Part shown: positions 1 to 7,791 of the stretch, one piece after another
Position numbering within the stretch: position 1 is the first letter of the stretch
Layout of the letters: each line of letters starts with the position of its first letter
NCBI GenBank assembly: GCA_938014245.1
Contig: CALLSD010000004.1
Location: 23,576 to 87,575 of the forward strand
Length of the DNA stretch: 64,000 nucleotides
Source: an uncultured Actinomyces sp.
GTDB taxonomy: Bacteria > Actinomycetota > Actinomycetes > Actinomycetales > Actinomycetaceae
Direction: 5' to 3'
Notes under the pieces: generated by a model
What the model was told of the DNA's origin: nothing
Seen by the model: only the letters and a program-made list of their open reading frames with translations
Databases searched by the model: none
Position numbers and translations under genes: made by a program

Positions 1-1
1 T

Positions 2-166
2 ACTCATCCTTCTCCCACGGCTCCGGCCTCGGCAAGAGATAGGGAAAGCACCCCGGATAGCTCCGGCAAGCTCGCGCGCACGGGAAGGATTAACGCCGCA
101 CTGGAGAGCATTTTCGCTTTCCTGGCGAAGATTGTCTCTTCCTTCAGTGGCTACACATTCGGCTAG
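2..166 (+). CDS. 3' end of an unidentified gene (partial)
   Basis: An open frame enters from the left edge and runs 54 codons to a TAG at 164-166. It begins with a Ser/Thr/Pro/Ala-rich stretch and ends in a more hydrophobic segment (ALESIFAFLAKIVSSF, then GYTFG). The low-complexity, P/T/S-rich composition resembles the tail of a cell-surface or secreted protein, but I do not recognise the family. It converges on the oxidoreductase gene with 26 nt between the stops. The call rests only on an uninterrupted frame at the edge, so it may not be a gene. Confidence 0.4.
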   Translation, partial: THPSPTAPASARDRESTPDSSGKLARTGRINAALESIFAFLAKIVSSFSGYTFG

Positions 167-192
167 CCTCTAGCCGTTCGTCACGCGAATCT

Positions 193-1377
193 TTACCGGT
201 GGCCTCGCTCTTGATTGCCCTCAAAATAGGCAGCAATGTGCGGGGCCACCCGCGGTACATCGAAGGGAATATTGCCCTCGCGTAGCGACTTTGTTGCAAG
301 GACCCCTGCGGCAACGGCCTCGCGCGCACCCAAAGGGGTCGTATCTGTTTGATCTCCGTGAGCAACAAAACGTAAGAATTCGTCCATTGTTGCGACGTCG
401 GCATCATCGTGACCACGAGCATCACCTCGGATCGGAATTTCAATGTCACCTTGAGGCTCCCAGCGACTCCGGTGCTTCCACACCCGCACCACTCCGCCGT
501 CACCGTCACCGAAGTTCTCTGCGCGCCCTAGGGTTCCAATGACGGTGTAGTTTCTCCAGTAATCCGGAGTGAAGTGGCACTGCTCGTAGGAAATCATGGT
601 TCCTGAGACCTGTCTCATCATGAACATCGAGAGGTCTTCAACGTCGATGACGGGGTTGAGTCCCGTGAGGGATTCCGGCGGCCAGTTTTCATAGGAAAAC
701 CAGTCACTCATGACGCGATCGCTGCGCTGGCCACTGCGATCTGTGAGTTTTCCGTAGACCATGAGGTCCCCCATTCCGACGACCCGCTCGGGGACAGAAT
801 CGGAGAGCCAATTCATCACGTCAATATCGTGTGCGGCCTTTTGCAAGAGCAAGCCTGTCGTACGGCTGCGATCAGCGTGCCAATCCTTGAAGTAGTAGTC
901 GCCGCCGTTTCCCACGAAGTGCCGGCACCAGATCGCACGGACCTCGCCGATCAACCCATCGCGAATAACTTGGCGCAGGATTCGGACAACGGCCATATGG
1001 CGCATATTGTGTCCAACGTACAGTGGTGTCTTTGTGCGAAACGCGGTCTCAAGGACGCGATCGGCACCTTCAATAGTGATGGCGATGGGCTTTTCCAAGT
1101 AGACTCCAACCCCGGCTTCTAGCAGCTGGCATGTGATGTCTTCGTGAGTGTCATCGGGGCTGGTGACGATTGCTGCATCGATTCCCAGGCGAAGAAGCTC
1201 TTCCAGGCTTTCTACCCACGGATGGTCGCCAAGGATTTCACGAGCGCGCTCTCGCATTGCGGGGTTGGGATCACACCCGCCGACTATCTCAGCAGACACT
1301 GTGGAATCCTGACAGTTCTTGGCGATGGTGCATCGCGCTCCCAATCCGATGATTCCGACGCGCAGTGGTGTGGACAT
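193..1377 (-). CDS. Gfo/Idh/MocA family NAD(P)-dependent oxidoreductase
   Basis: 394 residues. The N-terminal Rossmann segment begins VGIIGLGAR. The family EKP motif (VYLEKPIAI) and the C-terminal-domain KAAHDIDVMNWL motif, with the presumed catalytic His, are visible. The family oxidises or epimerises sugars, inositols or related polyols with NAD(P); the substrate cannot be read here. An upstream in-frame start adds five residues, but the ATG at 1377 is preferred because GGAG lies 5 nt before it. The gene stands alone, convergent with the partial gene at the left edge. A role in the nearby sugar locus is possible but unsupported. Confidence 0.85.
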   Translation of the reverse strand: MSTPLRVGIIGLGARCTIAKNCQDSTVSAEIVGGCDPNPAMRERAREILGDHPWVESLEELLRLGIDAAIVTSPDDTHEDITCQLLEAGVGVYLEKPIAITIEGADRVLETAFRTKTPLYVGHNMRHMAVVRILRQVIRDGLIGEVRAIWCRHFVGNGGDYYFKDWHADRSRTTGLLLQKAAHDIDVMNWLSDSVPERVVGMGDLMVYGKLTDRSGQRSDRVMSDWFSYENWPPESLTGLNPVIDVEDLSMFMMRQVSGTMISYEQCHFTPDYWRNYTVIGTLGRAENFGDGDGGVVRVWKHRSRWEPQGDIEIPIRGDARGHDDADVATMDEFLRFVAHGDQTDTTPLGAREAVAAGVLATKSLREGNIPFDVPRVAPHIAAYFEGNQERGHR

Positions 1378-1447
1378 GAAGGCTCCATTCACACAGTCTT
1401 CTTCGACTCCCCCATTATGCGCTCCGCGTGAGGGCCCATAAAAGGAT

Positions 1448-1483
1448 CCGGCCGCTTGCAGTCCACACTCTGCAAACGACCGG
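1448..1483 (-). terminator. Rho-independent terminator of menG
   Basis: A 14-nt arm at 1448-1461 pairs with 1470-1483 (12 of 14 bases) around an 8-nt loop. On the minus strand it is followed by ATCCTTTTA, and it lies 18 nt past the menG stop. Confidence 0.75.
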
Positions 1484-1500
1484 AAGTCTTCCGCGCCCCT

Positions 1501-2217
1501 CTAGGCCTTGGTGGCTCGATGAAGGGCAACGATCCCGCCCGTGAGGTAGCGGTAGTGCACATCGCTCCACCCGGCCTCGGCAATCAAGGTTGCAACTTCG
1601 GGAGCATCCGGCCAGTCAAGGATCGACTCAGCCAAGTAGTCGTAGGCAACATCGTCTGAGGACGCAAAGCGCGCAACCAGCGGCATCACATACTGAAGGT
1701 GCAGCGAGTAACCGGCGCGCAGAAGCGCCGATGTTGGCGTTGAAAACTCGCAGACAAGCAAACGTCCACCCGGACGCGTCACGCGAGACATTTCTTCCAA
1801 GGCGCGCTTCGGATCGGGCACATTTCGCAGCCCGTAGGAAATTGTGACCGCGTCGAAAGTATTGTCGTCGAAGGGAAGGTTCATGGCATCGCCCTGAACG
1901 AAATCAACCTCGGGGTGGCGAGCGCGTCCCACTTCAATCATTCCGGCCGAGAGATCGCATGCCACAACGCGAGCACCACTGCGCGCGATCGCCACCGATG
2001 ACGCGCCTGTCCCTGCGGCAAGGTCCAAAATGTAGTCGGAGGGCTTGGGTTTGAGTGCCGCGGTCAGCGCCTTCATCCACACAAAATTCATCCCGCCGCT
2101 GAGCAGAGCGTTCATCACGTCGTAGCGCTGGGAGACGTCGTCGAACATCGCAGCTACTTCGTCTTGAGACTTTCCAAGATCGGCGCGGCGCGGCTGAGAG
2201 GAAGTGTGTGCACTCAT
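1501..2217 (-). CDS. menG: Demethylmenaquinone methyltransferase
   Basis: 238 residues of the UbiE/MenG class I SAM-dependent methyltransferase family. It performs the last step of menaquinone synthesis, C-methylation of demethylmenaquinone. The N-terminal VAAMFDDVSQRYDVMN signature, the SAM-binding LDLAAGTG loop, and DAVTISYGLRNVPD plus RVTRPGGRLLVCEFS of UbiE proteins are all present. It is divergent from menF with a 76-nt promoter region and ends in a hairpin terminator. Length is normal for the family. Confidence 0.95.
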   Translation of the reverse strand: MSAHTSSQPRRADLGKSQDEVAAMFDDVSQRYDVMNALLSGGMNFVWMKALTAALKPKPSDYILDLAAGTGASSVAIARSGARVVACDLSAGMIEVGRARHPEVDFVQGDAMNLPFDDNTFDAVTISYGLRNVPDPKRALEEMSRVTRPGGRLLVCEFSTPTSALLRAGYSLHLQYVMPLVARFASSDDVAYDYLAESILDWPDAPEVATLIAEAGWSDVHYRYLTGGIVALHRATKA

Positions 2218-2281
2218 GTATCTATTTTCCCATTTGTGCGTGTTTTAGGCACACTCAATCGCTCATCGACGCCCAGGGAAT

Positions 2282-2287
2282 TAGCAT
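2282..2287 (+). promoter_or_regulatory. -10 element of a probable leaderless menF promoter
   Basis: TAGCAT lies 6 nt before the menF ATG and no Shine-Dalgarno sequence is seen. A TANNNT hexamer 6-7 nt from the start codon is the usual arrangement for leaderless actinobacterial mRNAs. Confidence 0.5.
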
Positions 2288-2293
2288 TGACTC

Positions 2294-3580
2294 ATGCCCT
2301 CTCGACATTTCTCGACGATCCCGACGCTGTATTGCTGGGTTGATCTTCTTGACCCTTCCAGCGAGTACGGGCGCGCGTCGATCTTCTCTTTGCTTCCCTC
2401 TTCAGGAGTATGCGCGTGGATCCGCGACGAGGCCATGGTCGGTTGGGGGAAAGCCTGGAGCTGGAAGCGGGGGAAGGATCGACCTCCTCTGGTTGAGGCC
2501 GGGGAAAATGCTGCGATCACCGAGGCCGCTCGCGTGTGGGATCTCCTGCGGGAAAAAGCCCAAGTTCATTGGGGTGAGGGGGCGCGCATTGCTTGGGGAA
2601 AAAGCCTCCCTACTCTTCCCTTTGCCTTTGTATCCTGTGCATTTGAAGACGATGGTGAGCGCACCCTCATCGTTCCGGAATTGACAGTCATCACCTCCGG
2701 TTCGCAGCGCTTTGTCATCGCCGCCTCGACTGACTCTCACGTGAAACCCGAATTTGCGCCGCCGACACGCCAGCACACGCTTCCTTCACATGTCGAGCAG
2801 TGCCCCGGCGCGATGAGCGAGGACCAGTGGCGCGGGGCTGTTGACGAGGTGATTGACGCACTGCGCAATGAAGAGGCCGCAAAAGTTGTGATGGCGCGCG
2901 ACCTTACAATCAGCAGCGACGGCGAAATTAACGAGGCTGCCCTCGTTGAGAGTCTTCATGAGCGCTACCCGCAAACCTGGACTTTTTCCGTTGACGGATT
3001 GATCGGCGCAACCCCGGAAATGTTGGTTTCCTTGAAAGACGGGCACCTCCACTCGCGGGTCCTAGCAGGAAGCTGCCGTCCCGAAGATGCGGAAAAGCTC
3101 CCGCTATCTTTGAAAGATCGCTCCGAACATCTTTTCGCCCTTGAATCGGTTGTCGCAGCTCTTCTGCCCATTGCCCAGGACGTACGCGCACCCGCACGTC
3201 CCGAGGTCCTCGTACTCCCCAATATCGCTCACTTGTGTTCCGATGTTGACGCATCTTTTCCCGAAGGCTCTGTTCTCGATGCTGTCGCACAGTTGCATCC
3301 AACGGCTGCGGTATGCGGCACCCCCCTTGATGATGCTCTCGATCTCATTCACGCTCACGAGCGCATCGAACGAGGCCGTTACTCGGGGCCTGTGGGCTGG
3401 ATTGACGGCGCCGGTAATGGCGAGTTTGGGATTGCTCTTCGTTGCGGTCAACTTGAAGATCACGGCCGCACCTTGCGAGTCTTCGCCGGCTGCGGAATCA
3501 TGCCAGATTCCCTTTCGAGCAGCGAATTTGAAGAGACTCAGACCAAGATGCGGCCGATTCTTGAGGTTTTAGGCGTCTAG
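2294..3580 (+). CDS. menF: Isochorismate synthase
   Basis: 428 residues of the chorismate-binding family. It converts chorismate to isochorismate, the entry step of menaquinone synthesis. The C-terminal catalytic half shows AVCGTPLDDALDLI, HERIERGRYSGPVGWID and FGIALRCGQL, matching the conserved core, and ends in MRPILEVLGV. A salicylate-pathway role is possible for this fold, but menG, menD and menC nearby favour MenF. It converges on the htrA-type gene with one base between stops. The ATG at 2294 fits the leaderless -10 element. Confidence 0.9.
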   Translation: MPSRHFSTIPTLYCWVDLLDPSSEYGRASIFSLLPSSGVCAWIRDEAMVGWGKAWSWKRGKDRPPLVEAGENAAITEAARVWDLLREKAQVHWGEGARIAWGKSLPTLPFAFVSCAFEDDGERTLIVPELTVITSGSQRFVIAASTDSHVKPEFAPPTRQHTLPSHVEQCPGAMSEDQWRGAVDEVIDALRNEEAAKVVMARDLTISSDGEINEAALVESLHERYPQTWTFSVDGLIGATPEMLVSLKDGHLHSRVLAGSCRPEDAEKLPLSLKDRSEHLFALESVVAALLPIAQDVRAPARPEVLVLPNIAHLCSDVDASFPEGSVLDAVAQLHPTAAVCGTPLDDALDLIHAHERIERGRYSGPVGWIDGAGNGEFGIALRCGQLEDHGRTLRVFAGCGIMPDSLSSSEFEETQTKMRPILEVLGV

Positions 3581-3581
3581 C

Positions 3582-4958
3582 CTAGTTCTCCGACTGGAGT
3601 TTTACGTGGACGGTGTTCTCAACGCCGTCACGCACGTAGGTCACCTTGACTTCCTGGCCACCCATGTAGCGCCGCACGTATCCGACCAGGGATTGCGCCG
3701 ATGAAACAGTGTTGTCGTCGACAGCCGTGATGACGTCCCCGGCCCTCAATCCAGCGGCTTCTGCGCCCGAGCCCTGAGTCACTGCGGAGATCTGCGCTCC
3801 CGCGCGAGTATCGTTTCCAACTCGCGCAGCACCCGTCGTAATGGAAACTCCCAGCCGGGCGTGGTCGACCGTGCCATTTTGGATGAGCTGATTGACAACG
3901 GAAACGACCAGGTCCGAGGGAATCGCAAAGCCTAGACCAATCGATCCCGCTTGAGAACTCGATGACGAGGACAGCGAGGCAATCGAGGAGTTAATTCCGA
4001 TCACTTGCCCGTGCTCGTTGAAGAGAGGACCGCCAGAGTTACCGGGGTTGATCGAGGCGTCGACCTGAATTGCGTTCGTCGTCACCGCCTGGTTGTTTTG
4101 CTGTTGAAGCTGATTGAAGGGGTCTTTCGAATTGCCCTGGTCATTCGATTCGGAGGCCTGCACCTGGACGGGACGGTTAAGCGCCGAGATAATTCCAGTC
4201 GTTACGGTATTTGATAGGCCCAGGGGTGAACCGATCGCCATGACGGGCTGACCGACCTTGAGGTCGGAAGATTGACCGAATTGTGCGGCGACCAGATCCG
4301 AAGGCGGGTTGACCAGGCGAATCACTGCGAGGTCTGTGCTTTGGTCAGTTCCAACGATTTTTGCTTCGTAGATTCGCCCGTCGGTCAGGGTGACTTGGAT
4401 TCTTCCGCTTCCGTCGACGACCGAGGAGATGACGTGGTAGTTGGTGACGATGTTGCCGGAGGAATCAACGATCGCGCCTGATCCGACGCCGGAAGAGTTT
4501 TGCCCAGAGACGTTGATTGTCACGACCGCGGGAGACACGGTTGCCGAAACCGCCTCCCAATCGACCGCAGTTCCAGCAGAGTTTGCTTGTGCAGGGGCGG
4601 AAGTCTGGCTGACCAAGGGGGTGGTAACAGAGGAACGCAGATTCTGGCCAAGTACCAGGGTTCCACCGGTTGCCATTCCGATACTGCAGACCATGGCGAG
4701 GAAGAGGGCTCCCCAGCCCGGGCCGCGCTTGACCGGAGTGGGCGCAACGGCAACCGGTGCTGCCTCTACAGTTTCTGCGCCGGTTTCCTCTGCCGAGGCG
4801 ACCGGCGTACTCTGCGAAAAGCTTGCGTCACTAGCATCCGGAGCTGCGGGAGTTGGAAGGACAGGGCTAGGAGTTTCCGAGGCGTTTTGCTCGGGTGTTT
4901 CATTCATCTGCGGTTGGAAGCGTGCGCCGTCTTCGGGTGTGTTTTCGTCAGTATTCAT
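3582..4958 (-). CDS. HtrA/DegP-like trypsin-family serine protease with PDZ domain
   Basis: 458 residues. A long cytoplasmic Pro/Ala/Glu-rich region (1-78) is followed by one membrane segment (about 82-104), an S1C protease domain and a C-terminal PDZ domain (about 365-455). The triad is readable: His175 in TNYHVI, Asp209 in STDLAVIRL, Ser308 in NPGNSGGP. It faces the outside and would degrade or chaperone misfolded envelope proteins. A TTG start two codons upstream is possible; the ATG at 4958 is chosen. A Gln/Asn-rich loop (DPFNQLQQQNNQ) precedes the active-site Ser, as in several actinobacterial homologues. Confidence 0.92.
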   Translation of the reverse strand: MNTDENTPEDGARFQPQMNETPEQNASETPSPVLPTPAAPDASDASFSQSTPVASAEETGAETVEAAPVAVAPTPVKRGPGWGALFLAMVCSIGMATGGTLVLGQNLRSSVTTPLVSQTSAPAQANSAGTAVDWEAVSATVSPAVVTINVSGQNSSGVGSGAIVDSSGNIVTNYHVISSVVDGSGRIQVTLTDGRIYEAKIVGTDQSTDLAVIRLVNPPSDLVAAQFGQSSDLKVGQPVMAIGSPLGLSNTVTTGIISALNRPVQVQASESNDQGNSKDPFNQLQQQNNQAVTTNAIQVDASINPGNSGGPLFNEHGQVIGINSSIASLSSSSSSQAGSIGLGFAIPSDLVVSVVNQLIQNGTVDHARLGVSITTGAARVGNDTRAGAQISAVTQGSGAEAAGLRAGDVITAVDDNTVSSAQSLVGYVRRYMGGQEVKVTYVRDGVENTVHVKLQSEN

Positions 4959-5001
4959 CGCCAACCCATTTCAATCGTTATCAATTTGTTACATTAGCAT
5001 G

Positions 5002-6708
5002 CTACAAGGATCGCAGATGCGCAATATCTTTCGTCGGTCGCGAAATAGGAAGATGCAGAACTTCTAGTCCTTCAACTGGTGACGCAAGGATCTCGCGAAG
5101 CTGGGTAAGCGAGGAAATAGTGCGGGTTTTTACGCCGTATGCCGCGCCAAGTGCGGGGATATCCGCGCGCTGTGAGACCCCGAAATAACGCTCATACATT
5201 TCCACAGGCGCTGTGCGCCCGTGCTCAAGGCTCTCAAAGATTGAGCCACCGGAATCATCAAGAACGATTACTCGAAGAGGCGGAAACTCTTCACCGCGAG
5301 GCAGTCCCAAACCAGAGGCGTCGTGTAAGAAAGTCAGGTCCCCCATCACCGCAGTCACCGCCGAGTAATCTGCGCCTTCGAGGCGCGCGCACGCGCTCGC
5401 CCATCCAAGAGCGGTTGAGGTATTGCCATCGATTCCCGCCAGTCCTCGATTCGACCAGACCTGAGTGGGGCCACTGGCATTTTCGTGGCGATGCGCGATG
5501 AGGTCAGCGATACGAACCGGGTTGGAAGCCCCGAGGAAAATCCTCGGGCACAGCTGCCACACGATATCCATCACTCCAAGTGCGCTCGGGGTATCCCCAT
5601 AAGAGGCAATCATCTCCTCGATCCCCGCGCGCACTTCTTTCACGCGTTCACGCAGCGCATCAAGTAGGGGAAGTTGGCGGGCCTCGTCCACGCAATCACC
5701 GTCATGAAGAGATGGGATAACACATGATGCACTTCCGTGCAGATCGGGCCACTCACCGTAGGAGGCAACGACCACGACTCGTTTACCGGAAGCACACACG
5801 GCCTGAACCGGACGCGACAAAGTCGGCCGTCCCGTCACAATGATCTGCTCAAAAAGCCCCGTGATCTCTTCATCGTCAAGAAGCGTCTGCTGGAAAGGAA
5901 TACGTACATCTTCAGGAACCCCGGTCACCATTGGCTCGGCGAAAACCGGAACCCGCGAGCGAGCGGCCCACTCAAGCACTGCTTCCTCAGCTCCCTGTCC
6001 CGCAATGACGACGGTCGCTCGTGTTGGATCAAGAATGTTCTCACTCAAGGGATCGCGAAGGAAATGCGTGGGATAGACCGATACCCCCGCGCGTCGCTTT
6101 CCTTCAACGGCCTCGCACACACTCTCACTCTGGGATTCTTCGGGAATCAACGGATCGCGGAATTCACAATTGATATGAACGGGACCGGGCGTACCACTCG
6201 GCAGACCAGCACTTGCCGCAAGAGCCCGGCACATGCGATCAGGAATGCTCCCCAGTTCTTCAATCGCGGTCGAGAAGTTCCACTCCCCCACGATGTGAGG
6301 CGAGAAAAGCCCCTGCTGCGTCATGGTTTGGGAGGCTCCGACTCCGTGCAAGTCGACGGGGCGATCGGCGCTGATGGCCAGCAGCGGGACACGAGAGTAG
6401 TGGGCCTCGACAATCGCGGGATAGAGTTCGGCAACCGCACTTCCCGAGGTAGTAATGACGCAGGCGCGCGCAGGGCCTCGTCGCTGCGAAGCACTCGCAT
6501 CAAGGTTCAATCCCAAGGCGAAGAAGGCGGCGGAGCGTTCATCGAGCCTGACGTGAACTCGAATTGGACTCTGGGCTTGGGCTTCCAGGCGCGCAAGAGC
6601 ATAGGCGAAAGGAGCATTTCGCGATCCGGGACAGTACACGAAGTCGCGGATTCCGCCCGCAATGAGGGAGTCAATGATGCCTTGCGCTAGAGCTTGTGAT
6701 GGGAACAT
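5002..6708 (-). CDS. menD: 2-succinyl-5-enolpyruvyl-6-hydroxy-3-cyclohexene-1-carboxylate synthase
   Basis: 568-residue thiamine-diphosphate enzyme. It joins isochorismate and 2-oxoglutarate in menaquinone synthesis. Recognisable parts are YCPGSRNAPFAYALA near the N-terminus, ACVITTSGSAVAELYPAIVEA (glutamate-containing ThDP-activation strand), DRPVDLHGVGASQT, and a C-terminal ThDP/Mg segment AVMGDLTFLHDASGLGL. It follows menC by 10 nt on the same strand, so the two are probably co-transcribed. Length matches the family. Confidence 0.95.
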   Translation of the reverse strand: MFPSQALAQGIIDSLIAGGIRDFVYCPGSRNAPFAYALARLEAQAQSPIRVHVRLDERSAAFFALGLNLDASASQRRGPARACVITTSGSAVAELYPAIVEAHYSRVPLLAISADRPVDLHGVGASQTMTQQGLFSPHIVGEWNFSTAIEELGSIPDRMCRALAASAGLPSGTPGPVHINCEFRDPLIPEESQSESVCEAVEGKRRAGVSVYPTHFLRDPLSENILDPTRATVVIAGQGAEEAVLEWAARSRVPVFAEPMVTGVPEDVRIPFQQTLLDDEEITGLFEQIIVTGRPTLSRPVQAVCASGKRVVVVASYGEWPDLHGSASCVIPSLHDGDCVDEARQLPLLDALRERVKEVRAGIEEMIASYGDTPSALGVMDIVWQLCPRIFLGASNPVRIADLIAHRHENASGPTQVWSNRGLAGIDGNTSTALGWASACARLEGADYSAVTAVMGDLTFLHDASGLGLPRGEEFPPLRVIVLDDSGGSIFESLEHGRTAPVEMYERYFGVSQRADIPALGAAYGVKTRTISSLTQLREILASPVEGLEVLHLPISRPTKDIAHLRSL

Positions 6709-6718
6709 GTCTTTTCTT

Positions 6719-7780
6719 CTAGTGATAGTGCGCCATTTCAGTCAGGCGCTCAGCCCAGGACTGAGTAAGAGAGCTGTCAATAGGTGCTTCGCTCACCAAA
6801 GCTTCGTTCAAGGAAAGTTCGGATGGAATCATGCACCCGTCTTGGATGAGCGCGGGGGTGAGCGCGGTGTCTGCTGCAAGTAGATTAGCGGTCCCCAGCC
6901 CGCACGCACGTGGTGCCTGATCCAGAGTACATGCCACTCGCGCCGCGTAATCCAAGCCGAAGCTGGTCTCGAGTGCCGAAGAGATCACCAGTGGCATGGG
7001 GAGTTCCTCAACAAGGCGAGTAACCGCACGCCCACCACCCAGGGGTGCGACCTTGATGACGGCCACATCCGCTGCTCCAAGACGCGCAACTTTGAGGGGG
7101 TCCTCCGCGCGACGAATCGATTCATCTGCAGCGATGGGAACGTCTTGTTTCCGACGCACCCATGCGAGGTCTTCAACTGCCATGCAGGGTTGTTCAACGT
7201 ACTCAAGTCCGCCCACTGCACCGGCTGCACGATTCAAACGCGTAATCCACGTGAGAGCACTCTCCCGGTCCCACGCGCCATTGGCATCGACACGCACCCG
7301 CGCGGATGACCCGTGTCGTTCAGCTAACGCCTCGGCGACTGCCTTAACGCGCCTGCAATCACGCTCAAGGTCGGAACGAGCATCGGCAACCTTCACTTTC
7401 GCACTCATCCACTGAGGAGCGTCGAGTATCCTCTGGCGTGCAGCATCGGCTGCGATCACGGGAATCGTCACATTGAGGGGGACCTTTGATCGACGAGGCC
7501 GCGGCGAGGCAATGCGCGCAGACTCCAATGCGCTGGCAAGCCAAGCAGCAGATTCCTGGGGGTCGTAGTCCCAAAACGGAGCACACTCTCCCCAGCCCTC
7601 TTCCCCATGGAGGAGAAGGCCTTCGCGCACATCAATCCCTCGAAAACGCACGCGCATGGGGATTGAATAGACGAGCACTCGATCAATCCCCTCGAGTACG
7701 CGTCGCGTATCGGAAGGCAGTTGATCAAGGGAGAGTTCGTGGAGACGGAGAGGCGAAGCATCCGCATGCGTCTTCTCCAC
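6719..7780 (-). CDS. menC: o-Succinylbenzoate synthase (enolase superfamily)
   Basis: 353 residues. It dehydrates SHCHC to o-succinylbenzoate. Metal and catalytic positions of the muconate-lactonizing subgroup are visible: SAKVKVAD (catalytic Lys pair), VRVDANGAW, EYVEQPC, PIAADESI and VIKVAPLGG. The start is GTG at 7780 with AGGGA about 8 nt upstream. The N-terminal 30 or so residues before VLVYSIPM extend beyond the usual family start, so a downstream start cannot be excluded. It lies only 11 nt after the GH42 stop and 10 nt before menD, so it may share transcription with the sugar genes. Confidence 0.92.
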   Translation of the reverse strand: MEKTHADASPLRLHELSLDQLPSDTRRVLEGIDRVLVYSIPMRVRFRGIDVREGLLLHGEEGWGECAPFWDYDPQESAAWLASALESARIASPRPRRSKVPLNVTIPVIAADAARQRILDAPQWMSAKVKVADARSDLERDCRRVKAVAEALAERHGSSARVRVDANGAWDRESALTWITRLNRAAGAVGGLEYVEQPCMAVEDLAWVRRKQDVPIAADESIRRAEDPLKVARLGAADVAVIKVAPLGGGRAVTRLVEELPMPLVISSALETSFGLDYAARVACTLDQAPRACGLGTANLLAADTALTPALIQDGCMIPSELSLNEALVSEAPIDSSLTQSWAERLTEMAHYH

Positions 7781-7791
7781 TATGTGATCCC

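Noticed and set aside
3582..4964. TTG start of the HtrA-type gene at 4964
   Set aside because: An ATG two codons downstream is an equally placed and more usual start; the difference is two residues.
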